Source: Hyaloperonospora brassicae (Eukaryota; Oomycota; Peronosporomycetes; Peronosporales; Peronosporaceae). Taken from it: 64,000 nucleotides of DNA. The position numbers were made by a program, and so were the translations under genes. The stretch covers positions 104,011 through 168,010 of the forward strand of contig CANTFL010001248.1 in the NCBI GenBank assembly GCA_947650285.1. Reading direction: 5' to 3'. Shown in pieces: positions 13,679 to 23,526 of the stretch; within the stretch, counting starts at the first letter, position 1; each line of letters opens with the position of its first letter. The notes under the pieces were generated by a model. The model did not search any database. It was not told where the DNA came from and was given only the letters and a program-made list of their open reading frames with translations.

Positions 13679-13727
13679 CTCTATTCGTCGTTGGTGTCTG
13701 CTCCGAAGCGTCTTTGCAGCCAAAAGT

Positions 13728-14615
13728 ATGCGGTCTATCTACCACTTTGCACTCTCCCTGAGTAGTGTGCTGCTGTTCGTCCTTATTAGTTTGGCCACGG
13801 GTCTCGACGCACTAGAGACCCCGACATTTCGTGCTCATGCCGTCAAGTTAAAGGCTGCCAAGAACCTGCCGAGGGATCACGCGCTCCGCGTAAACGATCA
13901 AGAGGATCGTGGGCTTCATGCGAGACTTTCTGGCAGCAGTCTACGGAAGGCGGGTAGGGTCATCAAGACTAAATTTGGTTCCTTTTTCGCTTCATTGTGC
14001 AATTCAGGTACGAATCACGAGCTGGCCGGAATCGCAAAAACGATCGACGAGTACCACGTTGACACATCGCACAAGCGTCCAGGTGTTATTAGTGCTGCTA
14101 TGAAACAAGCTGATGACCGCATTCTCCTCGCGCAGCGTGAAGAAGTCAAACGAATGGCGATGGACTACTACAAACTCACACCTAAGAAGCATTCCAAAAA
14201 AGCCAAAGCGTCTCAAGAAAATCTGCTCGATGCTTTGTTGAAAACTACGAACATTAAACAGCTGATGTCTGATCTACGAGATCGGAATGCGCAATCGAAG
14301 GACGCTGAGACTTATCATCATCTTCGCAACACGCTTGATGATTTCAAGGCTGCCGTGTTTCTTCTTGTGTTGCAGCGCAATAAATTGGAACGCGAGCTTG
14401 GGGCACGGTGCGAATGGGCGCAGTTCGATTGGTGGATCATAAGCGAACGAAAGCCTGAAGACGTGCTAGCGGGATTTCTGACAGTAGCGCAGTCGGAAAA
14501 CGATATACACGTCGCCATGGACATTGTAGCCCGCTACATGCGCTACATAAAACGCAAACAGATGGCATTGTCCCGTCAGAACCAGCGCAAAGCAGGGCCT
14601 TCGTCGATACAATAA
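13728..14615 (+). CDS. Secreted RxLR-like effector candidate with WY-type C-terminus
   Basis: This 295-aa intronless protein begins with a strong signal peptide: basic start, hydrophobic core LSSVLLFVLISLATG, probable cleavage near residue 26. A degenerate RxLR-dEER head follows: HALR at 51-54 and the acidic DQEDR at 57-61. The rest is helical. The C-terminal part (about 220-290) resembles a W-Y unit: tryptophans in FDWWI, then ERKPEDVLAGFL, and a conserved-type tyrosine in ARYMRYIKRKQ. In the family such proteins are secreted by the pathogen and act inside plant cells; the target is unknown here. The start at 13728 is chosen because the signal peptide begins there and the core promoter lies just upstream. 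It sits at the edge of the gene island facing the repeat desert, a common place for effectors. The missing first arginine of RxLR is a real departure from canon. The alternative is a secreted protein of unrelated function. Confidence 0.75.
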   Translation: MRSIYHFALSLSSVLLFVLISLATGLDALETPTFRAHAVKLKAAKNLPRDHALRVNDQEDRGLHARLSGSSLRKAGRVIKTKFGSFFASLCNSGTNHELAGIAKTIDEYHVDTSHKRPGVISAAMKQADDRILLAQREEVKRMAMDYYKLTPKKHSKKAKASQENLLDALLKTTNIKQLMSDLRDRNAQSKDAETYHHLRNTLDDFKAAVFLLVLQRNKLERELGARCEWAQFDWWIISERKPEDVLAGFLTVAQSENDIHVAMDIVARYMRYIKRKQMALSRQNQRKAGPSSIQ

Positions 14616-16771
14616 GTACACCGCAGTTGGTATCAATGCAACACAGTGCGGCGCTGTTACTTGTTCAGTGTCGTGTAGTATTCTGTTTGCTTTGTTACAG
14701 TCGCAACACCCTGTTCAAGCCACTTCTTATTCTTGGCAACCTAATTCAAGTTCATTGAACTTGTTTTAGTAAGATACAGATGGTGTCATCCAGCAAGCAA
14801 CGACTTGGGAAAGTTTGCGTGATAATGTAAGCATCTATACGGGGAAGCGCTACCCCAAACTCGCTACAGCTTCAGCTGATTGAGGAATGTAAGTACAGTC
14901 CAACAACCAGTTGAGTGCCTCGATTTAGTAAATCGGGATGTGATCACGTGCATAAGCGTCTCTTATCGTGGCGATCCTTTATCATCGTAAGATTGTACTA
15001 TGCACCGAAAAAGCAGGTCGGTGCGTGCAGTCTTTCAAGGACTTCGTAGGGTGTCTGAACTAATCATGGCGAAAAAGGTACTACGGGATTCGAAAAAGCA
15101 TCTTGTTGTGGTAGGTGTGCTGACGGTCATATCCACGTAGTAATTGACGTTGCTTCCTTGAACTTGTTACATCATCATTACATCCCTTTCTCAGTTGTCC
15201 AAGAGCAATGTGTTTGTTTCGATGCATACTGGTGGACGTGAGAGAAAAAGTGTAAACGAAGGGAGTTGACCAAGAAAGACAAGGTCACGAACGAAAGACG
15301 AAGCACAGGTCGAGCGGCGAACAAGCAGCAGGTGGAAGCAAAGACATTCGGCAAAGTGGTGTCTTGTTCTGATCAAGAGGACTTTGGCATTGCGGAAAAT
15401 GAAACCCTGCCAGGGTGTTTTCAATTCTCGTGTGGTGACACGGACGGATATAAGTTGGTCCGAGGGGGAGTGGATCGAAAACTCGTGAAGAATGCAACAG
15501 CTGAACCATCAATAGACGACTCGATACCGTACGAAAGTGAACAATCGTGACTGGTTCAGCGTGATTGGCCTTGATCGCCCTTCGATCACATGCAAGGCAT
15601 GTGGCTACATCAAGCGTTGCAACTCCACATCTGAGTCGCAGCATTGGTCACTATCAGGAAATCGCACTTCGACCGCCATAACGCCACACCTTGGCCTCGT
15701 AAGCAGCAAAGTCGCCGAGTCTGTTGTCACTAGTACCGTCCTTGAAGTTCATCGCTGTAACTTCATGCCTTTGCTCTCTTCACGAACGACGAAACGGTAC
15801 AAGATGTATGTGTTCTTTTCGCAGCACTACCTCAATGCGTGTGGGCGATGTATGGAGGGCGGCAGTAGTAGCTTCAGCATTTCCACTTTGGTAAGCTGTA
15901 CTCAATAGCCTGCTCTGCAAACGAGGAATTTACATACATTGCCAGGCATCCACTTCTGCGTTATACAATTTCCTTCCACGACTGCGAGCCCTCGATCGGT
16001 AACGAGGACGCACGACACTTGACGAGGCGCACATGTGCGGATATAACATGGTACCTGTGACCCTCTGCGGCGTTTCCATCAAGAAAGCAGAAGGCAAATG
16101 GAAGTGCCGATTTTGTGCATATTTCCTAGACGACGTGAAGCACCGACATCTGAACCCTTAAATATAGTGCTCGTTCGATTGCGTGTGTGCTTTATGGCCT
16201 AACGACTCATCACTTGTTCATTTGCATGTCGATCGAGCCGCATGACACTGTTTTGCAATCATCATGTCTTTGGACAGAGCAAAACGCTGTTGCATTTTCA
16301 TACGTCCTTCGCCATCGCGCTCAGACGTGTTCAGAGTGACATTATCGCGTGGCTGATCAAATGGCAACTTCATCAATGTCCCAGAGCCGAGCTCGTCGTA
16401 AAAATTACATGTGCAGCGACAGTGGCCACAGCGTAGCAAAAGTTGCAACGCAACTATGTAAAGCCAGCGCTGCTCATGAGCTGCTTGATGTTATACCACA
16501 AGATAATGGGTTCTCTTGTCGAGAATAGTCAAAGTCATGATCTTCACAAGACATTCCACTCGGTGAGAGTTTGCTCCGTACTGCTTGTTGTTAATCAGAC
16601 GACGAATATCAAGTGACGTCTTTGTTACTCACACGGTCTTGCGATGACTGAAATGCGTACGACTGCTGCATAGCATCGTCCATCGGTCACAAATCTCTGC
16701 TACTGCGTCCGACCCTGTCCCCAGCAAGCTGTTACATAAAGACACCTATCACATCTACCTACCTACTCATC
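14616..16771. other. Intergenic stretch with possible zinc-finger gene remnants
   Basis: No intact gene is evident. Two short stretches encode CxxC-type finger halves: around 15585-15620 (ITCKACGYIKRC, +) and around 16080-16165 (KWKCRFCAYFLDDVKHRHLNP in full, + strand). Both resemble BED-type zinc fingers of transposase-derived proteins, and stops separate them. ORFs of 94 aa (15266-15550) and 123 aa (15537-15908) overlap here without other motifs. Confidence 0.3.
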
Positions 16772-19093
16772 TCACTTCTGCATGTCGAGGGATCGCTGGT
16801 AGGCCGCAATAGCCTTCTCGTGGTCACCCTTTTCGAAGAGGATCTTACCCAACAATGTCGAGTTTGTCGCAGACGGCTCCAACGACAACGACTTCGTAAT
16901 GGAAGCCACAGCCTCGTCCAAATTCTCATCGGCATAGTACGCCCGACCAAGTAGCGAATGAAGAGCAGGATCGTCAGGACGGATTTCTGCGGCGCGCGTG
17001 AAAGCTTGCACCGCAGCACTAACACTGCCTTTTTCCATCATCACATGGCCGAGGCTTACCAGCACGTCCACTTCTGGCAACGTGTCGCTCCCCACTTCGC
17101 TTTCAGTCTCGCCTTCCAGTGCCATCTCGTCTTTTTCTGTAATCGTTGCAGCCTTCACTGCCTCCACCATCGCTTCCTCATCATCGTCATCGTCATCATA
17201 GTCAACTTCTTCGTCATCAATCAGGTACTCCTTCACAACGTCGTCAATTTCGACATCAACGTCCGCTTCAGCGTCGTGAAAGTCACCGATGTCGGTCTGG
17301 CGTCCCTCAATATCCGAGTCCGTATCGGATCCATCGATGTCATCGTACGTGGATTCCACGGCAGCGATTGTATTTAGTGCGTCTTGAAGTCGTGTTGTTC
17401 TCCGTCTCGCAAAATTTGCAGCCATCGGGTTGGAACGAGGTGGCTCATGTCGTGCTTGCTGCGGTGGCAGTGCACCACCAGCGTGAGGGCTATCGATATA
17501 TATCTCGCGTGTCGGCAGAAAACAGCCAGCACTTCGGGTCCTACTCAGTATTTGACCTGGAGAGCGATACATTGGTGTGCCAGAGCTTGGCACTGGACTT
17601 GCTTTGTATGGAGTTGGCATGCCAGGGCCTGTGTGCACCGGCATCGGCAACGAACACTGTCGATCGCGCGACTTGGGCACAATGCCGTCACCACTCCCTC
17701 CACTCGTGTTGCTACCATGAGACCCGCTCGTAAGACGATCTGGGTCGTTCAGCATTTCAGCCTGGACACGCAACTGCATCTCAGCTTGCTGCTTCTCTTC
17801 TATGAGCTGCGTGACCTGTTTTTGCAAATTTGCCACCTGTGCGTTCACTGCATCATCGTTTCCACCTTGGTGTGACCTCGCGACAGAGTTCGACGCGCGT
17901 GCCGGTGCCGACACGTGACGCTCGAGCATATTATTCGGTGGCGAGCGCTGCGCCTCGTCTGAGCGACGCGCGTCACTTTCGAGAGCTGGAATGACGCGCG
18001 CCAACGAGATCGCGCGCTGCGCAACCTGTGTCGTGAGCTGTCGCGGCCGTCCTTGGCGACCCGCGTTGCGCAGCACGTCGTGGCACACGACACAGACGCG
18101 ATGACGGTCGTTCAGTCCATAGTGCGGCAGCTTCATGCGCTCGCGCGCCGAGTGGTCGCGACAGATCGATTGGCCGCAATTGCGGCAATGGTGTCGCTTC
18201 TTAAACGTGCCAAACTTTTGCGCGCAAATGCTGCAGCTCGGGGCGTTCATCCAGCGTGGCGGCAGCGACACGGCACTTCGAGTCGTCACGGACGGTCGTT
18301 GTGCCACAATCGACTGCGGCCGCACCGACTCAGTGGTCCGCCGCGGCGACCAGGGACTCGAGGCGGTCGCGGTCGTCCCCCCAGCGCCCATGGCCACGTT
18401 CGTCCGCTGCTGCGTGTAAAAGTCATTGTCCGAGAACGACCGCAGCTTGAGCGACGCCGTGCTGCTCAGGCCACGCGACCGCTGCCCGAACGGTACACCA
18501 CCCTGCGGCACGGGCAGGTCACCTGCAATGGCTTGGAACCGCTCCGACGGGCGCAGCGGCCCACCGTCTTCCTGCATCGGCGGCAACTGCTGCTGCTGCT
18601 GCTGCAACTGTTGGCTGTCTTGCTGCAGCTTGGCCTCTTGCTCGGCCAAAGCCAACTGGTCCGGCAGCCCCTCCTTGGCACACACGTGGTGGTACATCTC
18701 CTCCAGTAGCTTGAGACTGCGGCTCGAGAGTCCCGCCTTGCGCGCGAGCTGCACGGCGTTCTCGCCCGTCATGGCCTTCTTCAGCACTGCGTCCGGGTAC
18801 GACGCGAGCAGCGCCTGTAGCCACTCGATGCGCGCTTGGGCCTTGATCGCGATCTGAAGCGGCAGCATCTCGGCCGTGTTCGGCCGCCGCGCGCCGCTGG
18901 GGAACGCCTTCAGTAGCGCCAAGAGCACGCCCTCGCTGATCGACTGCGGCTCGGTGCACGCCCAGTGCAGCGGCAACATGCCGTACGAGTCCACTTGCTG
19001 CGCCGTGGCGGGTTCGGCGTCCACGAGGCGCCGGAGCTCGTCCCAGCGCGAGCTCTTGGCCAGTTTCACGGCGTCGAGGCGCTTGCTCGCCAT
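16772..19093 (-). CDS. Ankyrin-FYVE-TPR protein, probable PI3P-binding endosomal adaptor
   Basis: The frame gives 773 aa from the ATG at 19093, which begins MASKRLDAVKLAKSS. In-frame sequence further upstream is low-complexity promoter DNA. Ankyrin-like repeats fill about residues 1-135 (MLPLHWACTEPQS). A poly-Q tract is near 160-170. A FYVE zinc finger spans about 280-345, with CSIC, the RHHCRNCG signature and RVCVVC; the usual WxxD motif is altered. A coiled coil lies near 414-450. Serine/proline-rich linkers follow, then a very acidic stretch (about 585-640, with a run of aspartates). At least two and probably three TPR units complete the C-terminus (about 672-773). FYVE domains bind phosphatidylinositol 3-phosphate on endosomes, so an endosomal scaffold role is inferred. 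No intron is needed. A possible Inr (CCATTCC on the minus strand) lies at 19109-19115, just upstream of the ATG. Confidence 0.85.
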   Translation of the reverse strand: MASKRLDAVKLAKSSRWDELRRLVDAEPATAQQVDSYGMLPLHWACTEPQSISEGVLLALLKAFPSGARRPNTAEMLPLQIAIKAQARIEWLQALLASYPDAVLKKAMTGENAVQLARKAGLSSRSLKLLEEMYHHVCAKEGLPDQLALAEQEAKLQQDSQQLQQQQQQLPPMQEDGGPLRPSERFQAIAGDLPVPQGGVPFGQRSRGLSSTASLKLRSFSDNDFYTQQRTNVAMGAGGTTATASSPWSPRRTTESVRPQSIVAQRPSVTTRSAVSLPPRWMNAPSCSICAQKFGTFKKRHHCRNCGQSICRDHSARERMKLPHYGLNDRHRVCVVCHDVLRNAGRQGRPRQLTTQVAQRAISLARVIPALESDARRSDEAQRSPPNNMLERHVSAPARASNSVARSHQGGNDDAVNAQVANLQKQVTQLIEEKQQAEMQLRVQAEMLNDPDRLTSGSHGSNTSGGSGDGIVPKSRDRQCSLPMPVHTGPGMPTPYKASPVPSSGTPMYRSPGQILSRTRSAGCFLPTREIYIDSPHAGGALPPQQARHEPPRSNPMAANFARRRTTRLQDALNTIAAVESTYDDIDGSDTDSDIEGRQTDIGDFHDAEADVDVEIDDVVKEYLIDDEEVDYDDDDDDEEAMVEAVKAATITEKDEMALEGETESEVGSDTLPEVDVLVSLGHVMMEKGSVSAAVQAFTRAAEIRPDDPALHSLLGRAYYADENLDEAVASITKSLSLEPSATNSTLLGKILFEKGDHEKAIAAYQRSLDMQK

Positions 19094-19847
19094 CGCGAGG
19101 TTCGGAGAGGAATGGGTTCGTTTTGGGGCGGGCGGCAGGAATAGTCTTATTCGGAGGTCGCCACCACCGCCGGCCGCCTGAGCGCGGTGGATTGATTCGT
19201 CGGGTTGCGGGCGGGGAAAAAACCGGTACCACGGGAGCAGCGCCGAGTGGGCACTGGACGCGGGACACATACCGATAGCGAGGGAGAGAGAGAGAGAGAG
19301 ATTGGTCGGTCGGTCCTCTGACGACGACGGAGCAAGAGCGAGCGAGAGAGAGAGAGCGCGTGCATTGGGTGCGGTTGGCGGTATATTATTATCTCTAGTT
19401 GGAACCGTCTTGGGTCGAGTTTGCTGCGTTGTTGTTTTTCGCCGATGGCGGGCGGCTGAGATGCACGACGTTGATGGGGATTGCTCGTGTGTGTGTGTGT
19501 GCGCGCACGTCACGATTATTTACAACAAGAGTCCATCATCACCAATGCAAGAGAGTCAATTCGCGCTCCTGCGACTGTCGTTTCCACTGTCGCTTGCTTG
19601 TGTTTTCATCACACTGGACAACGAATTGAGGATGGCGACTGGAAGGCGCTCACCACTCACAATTGATCGACAAACAGATAAATTGATAGACACCGACAGA
19701 ATCGACACGGCGTGAAAGCAACGAGCTACGCAATGCCTTCCCTTCGATAGCTCGACTTGATCGCACGATATCGCTGCCCCCCCCCCGCTTGGGACCGCAG
19801 GCCCACGCAATTTACCAAGACAGAGAGCAAGAGAGTACATGCAAGAG
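19094..19847. promoter_or_regulatory. 5' flank of the FYVE gene, divergent intergenic region
   Basis: This flank between the divergent FYVE and LPA1-like genes contains GA-rich runs (about 19282-19302 and 19340-19358), a GT repeat (about 19486-19505) and a run of ten C (19777-19786). Reading frames extend through it on the minus strand, but the encoded peptide is repetitive (poly-Ser/Leu/Thr), so it is read as promoter/5' UTR. Such simple repeats are common in gene-island promoters. Confidence 0.45.
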
Positions 19848-20762
19848 TTGTTGGTGTCAAGTACGTCCATTATAATGATAACTAACGACTGATAAGTGTG
19901 ACAAGAAGTACGGCCCGGGTATCGGGTCGACAACTAAAGGGCTCCGTAGAGCCAGGGGCGACGGCAACGAGGTCAGAGACCCTCCTACCGAAGCCAACTA
20001 CGAGTCAATCATGACCGCTGGCGCGACCAAGTAGACTGGGGACATGCGTACCGCCAAGGCGGCAGCACGTACAACGCGGGTATGCTGCCATATAAGGCAA
20101 CAAACCCCTTTAGGACCGCTTGCGCGGCCCCCGACGTGGAGTGCGATCACCGAAGTGACTGCGTGGCGTGGAGAACGCCAACCCGCCGTCTATCTCTCCG
20201 CGGAGCTCAACCATCTGCGATGGTGGCTCCCTACAGCCGCTTGCGCGGCCCCCGACGTGGAGTGCGATCACCGAAGTGACTGCGTGGCGTGGAGAACGCC
20301 AACCCGCCGTATATCTCTCCGAGGAGCTCAACCATCTGCGATGGTGGCCCCCTACAGCCGCTTGCGCGGCCCCCGACGTGGAGTGCGATCACCGAAGTGA
20401 CTGCGTGGCGTGGAGAACGCCAACCCGCCGTATATCTCTCCGAGGAGCTCAACCATCTGCGATGGTGGCCCCCTTCAGCCGCTTGCGCGGCCCCTTGACG
20501 TGGAGTGTGCGCTCGCCGCAGCGGCGACACGTGGCGCGGGGTACGCCTCCAGTCCGTAAAACACCCCTGCTAGGGCCGCTTGCGTGACCCGTCGGTCTCC
20601 TACGCCCACACCCGCGACTGCGAGTGCAGCGTGCGCGCGTCAGATCTTCGACCACGTCGGCTCCCCAAGGGGAGGATTCCCTCCGACGTGACGGCCCCGA
20701 AGGGAAAAAGACTGGCTTGAGCTGAACCGTGAAAATTTGGGAATGGAGAGTACATGCAAGAG
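19831..20762. mobile_element. Insert flanked by a 17-bp direct repeat, carrying 121-bp tandem repeats
   Basis: The 17-mer GAGAGTACATGCAAGAG occurs at 19831-19847 and again at 20746-20762. The roughly 900 bp between are GC-rich and unlike the flanks. This fits an inserted retroposon with its target duplication, since 7-20 bp duplications are typical of non-LTR elements. There is no poly-A tail, RT-related ORF or convincing tRNA-like head, so the class is open. The insert lies between two divergent promoters. Alternatively the 17-mers may be part of an older local repeat. Confidence 0.45.
20116..20600. repeat. Tandem array of a 121-bp unit, about four copies
   Basis: Units begin with CCGCTTGCGCGGCCCC at 20116, 20237, 20358 and 20479, exactly 121 bp apart. 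A partial fifth start lies at 20576. The first three units are nearly identical. The fourth is diverged after its first 40 bases and shorter (97 bp). Reading frames run through the array because 121 is not a multiple of three and no frame is closed, but the resulting peptides are simply repeats, so I do not call a gene. Confidence 0.9.
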
Positions 20763-20980
20763 ATGAAGCGGAACAGAGCGGCTTTGCCTGCCTATCCATC
20801 GTTTCCTAGACATCGCTCTTTTTCTATCACACATGCGAAACGCAGCTACTTCAGTGTGCTTTCTTTCCCCCGCACCCTCTGTCTGGCGTGTCGGCAGCTA
20901 CTTCAGCCAAATACGTCTTTCGGCGGCGTGTCAAGCTATATGATAGGTTGGTAAATAACATCACCGACTTGTGCCCTCGC

Positions 20981-21087
20981 TCGTACTTAGTCGTTTCCTC
21001 ACTGCCTCGTTCGTACTTAGTCGCGCCTCACCTTTTCCTTCGTACGTGGCCGTTACGTACCCTCAGCTCCTCGTTCGTACTTAGTCG
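20981..21087 (+). promoter_or_regulatory. Three copies of a 13-mer upstream of the LPA1-like gene
   Basis: TCGTACTTAGTCG occurs at 20981, 21011 and 21075, each within a slightly longer CCTCGTTCGTACTTAGTCGC-like context in two of the three. They lie 100-207 bases before the ATG at 21188. They could be binding sites of a transcription factor or leader repeats. Function is inferred only from position and repetition. Confidence 0.4.
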
Positions 21088-21187
21088 CACCCGCTCCGCC
21101 GGCCTGCTACGGTCTCCTGGGCGGCAAGCGTCACCCTCGCCAGAAGAGCGCGCTGTACGTCCCTCTTCTCCGCCTCTCACGCGAGCC

Positions 21188-23526
21188 ATGAACGCCGAGG
21201 AGACAGAGACCGACGGGTTCGACCCCATGGAGCTCCTGCACGTCCAGCGAGAGCAGAAGCGCGAGAGTTTCACGCGCTACCGACTGCAGGAGACGCTGAT
21301 GCTGATGGGATGTCGACCGAAAGACGTGGCGACTGTCACGCGAGAGGTCTTTGCTGTGTTTGCGCAGTACGTGTCAAAAAAAGAGCAGAGAGACCGTACG
21401 AGTCGACCAGGAGGAGAAGAAGCAGAAGGAGCAGAAGAAGCAGAAGCGGAAGCAGAAAAGGAGGAGGAGGAGGAGCAGGAGACGTTGTCTGTGGTGCTTC
21501 CTTGGCATCTACTGCATCAGTGTATCTACTCGTCGCTGGCACGACTGGACTATGTGAAGCCCCAGCATTTACTGGACTTTGAAGTGGCCAAGGAGATCAC
21601 GCAGCGGAATCAGAGCTTTGCAGTGCTGTTGGGAGGCACGTCAGGCACCGGCAAGTCGACGCTGGCGTCGTTGTTAGCGGCGCGGTTACGACTGACGACG
21701 ATTTTGCCCACAGACTCGGTGCGTCATGTGTTGCGATCGTTCACGTCGAAAGAGGAGAATCCGTGTGCTTTTGTGTCAACGTACCAAGCTGGAGACGCCT
21801 TGTCACCGCAGATGGTGGCAGCACTTCGGGGAGACCGAGAAGACATGTCGCCTGCAAGGCTGCACAAGAAAATGGTGCTGAAGGGCTACACGATGCAGTC
21901 AGAGTCGGTGCTGGAGAAGCTGGACCGAGTGCTGACGATGTTTGAAGAGCGCAAGCAGTCGCTGGTTGTGGAAGGGGTGCACTTGAACACGGACGAGTTG
22001 CTGTCGCTCGTCAAGAAGCACCCGACGTGCGTGCCGTTTATGATCTACATCAGCAACGAGAATAAGCACCGCGATCGGTTTGCTGTCCGTGCACGTCACA
22101 TGACGATTGATCCGCAGGAGAACAAGTACATAAAGCATTTTGACAACATCCGCGTCATTCAGCGCCATTTATGTAAGCATGCCGATCGGTGTCTGATTCC
22201 CAAGATCGATAACACCAATGTTGACCGCAGCATTGCTACTATCCAGAGCACGTTGGTGCGCGTACTGCGCAAGCTGAATCGAGGCGAAAAACTCGTGGAC
22301 GACAAGATCGGCAAGTTTGTCATGCTCTCGCGTGAGCACGAGAACTCCCTCAAGAAAGCTTGGTCAAGTAAAGGTGTGCGCAAAGCGATGCGCCCTCTGC
22401 TCAAGCAAAAGGTGTCAAAGCGGTTGTTACTTCGCCGGCTACTCGCGGAGCAGACGATGGATACATTTGGTGCCTTGGACTCCCGTCAGGGTGAGGACAC
22501 ATCAAGCAGCGAAGAGGAGGAGGAGGAAGACGCGGGTCGTGATGCTGACGATGAGAGGAATGGTGATGAAGACGACGAAGACGAGCAGACGACTGTTGTG
22601 GGTAGTCTCCTGAGTGGTACAAATGCGCGAGACCACGTGGCTACTGTGGCCCAGGTGGTGGCAATGCCCGCTCAAGGACAGCAGACGGCACCGCGCTTGG
22701 CTACTCAGAAACGGATGTTTCTAGATGAGATCGAAGAGCATGCAGCTGGCTCGAGCGACAATGCCAAATCCATGTGCTCGCTTTCGCAGGCTGTTCGTCA
22801 GGCTGCAGTGTGGCGCGCAAGTCAACCGCTGACGAACTACGCTGACTGGGTCTCGCACGCTCCGCCGCCTAGCCCCGAAGCCACATTCTCGGACGTCATG
22901 GAGAGCATACCAGAGTTTGCAGCAGCGGTGGACAAAGGCAAGCGACCTCCGTGGGACTCCGAAGAGAAGCGCAAGTCATGGATGACAAGAGATCATCCCG
23001 TTGACGCAATAAAAGGCCTTGCAGCTCAAATGAGCACAAGCCGAGTCCCGTCGCCAAATGCTTCGGGGCAGTTTAAGGCATTCGTCGAAAGCCAGCGCAT
23101 TGAAGGCGAGGCCCAATTGCATATACAGCGCACGCAACAGCAGCTCCGGCAGCAGCACACACTGCCGGTGAACCACCAGCTGCCTCCGATTGGAAGACGG
23201 ACAAAGCCAGTGGCTCGAAGACTGCACGCTTTGCTTTCGGATCAACGACAAGACAGCTCGAGCAGCTTGGATTTTGACTTCGACAGTGTGTCGATGGTCG
23301 ATACCGATGACGACATTGGCCGCGTGTCGCAGACTTCTTCGCCGCGTGATGGATGTGAGTGGATTGCGTCAGTGTGAGTGGTTTTCTCGTAGTGCTCTGA
23401 CACGGCTTTTTCTCTCTCTCTCTCTCGTTCTCGCTCTTTTGTTGCGCAGGTGTCTCACCGCTGGAACACAGCAATGACGACGTGGACAGCCCCTTTGAGG
23501 TCAGTTCGCAGAGCTCTGAGGAGTGA
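21188..23526 (+). CDS. LPA1/2-phosphoglycerate-kinase-like P-loop protein, two exons
   Basis: Exon 1 is 21188-23354 and exon 2 is 23450-23526, giving 747 aa. The intron 23355-23449 starts GTGAGT, has a long TC-rich tract and ends GCAG. Splicing removes the early stop at 23375-23377 and adds an acidic tail ending SSEE. The N-terminus (about 25-62) resembles the plant LPA1 N-terminal region (YRLQETLMLMGCRPKDVA). A Walker A motif, GGTSGTGKS, lies near 151-159. The kinase region has FAVRARHMTIDPQENKYIKH and NTNVDRS, close to rice LPA1-type proteins. Acidic runs occur near 76-97 and 440-466. The plant relatives influence phytic acid metabolism and are named after archaeal 2-phosphoglycerate kinase; the substrate here is unproven. 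The ATG at 21188 is preferred because earlier in-frame codons are promoter-like repeats. It is transcribed away from the FYVE gene. Confidence 0.82.

Noticed and set aside
13602..13727. N-terminal extension of the effector ORF from the ATG at 13602
   Set aside because: It would lie across the core promoter and bury the signal peptide 42 residues inside the protein.
18053..18709. 218-aa + strand ORF opposite the FYVE gene, and a 249-aa frame at 18519-19268
   Set aside because: They are GC-rich shadow frames of the well-supported ankyrin/FYVE coding sequence.
19094..19513. 140-codon N-terminal extension of the FYVE protein
   Set aside because: It encodes low-complexity Ser/Leu/Thr-rich sequence from GA and GT repeats typical of promoter or leader DNA.
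20116..20236. 121-bp unit as a 5S rRNA gene, suggested by its length
   Set aside because: The sequence lacks the conserved 5S internal control region and does not resemble 5S rRNA.
20044..20587. Overlapping 118-139-aa ORFs in the 121-bp tandem array
   Set aside because: They are frame-shifted translations of the same repeat on both strands, so openness follows from the repeat, not from coding.
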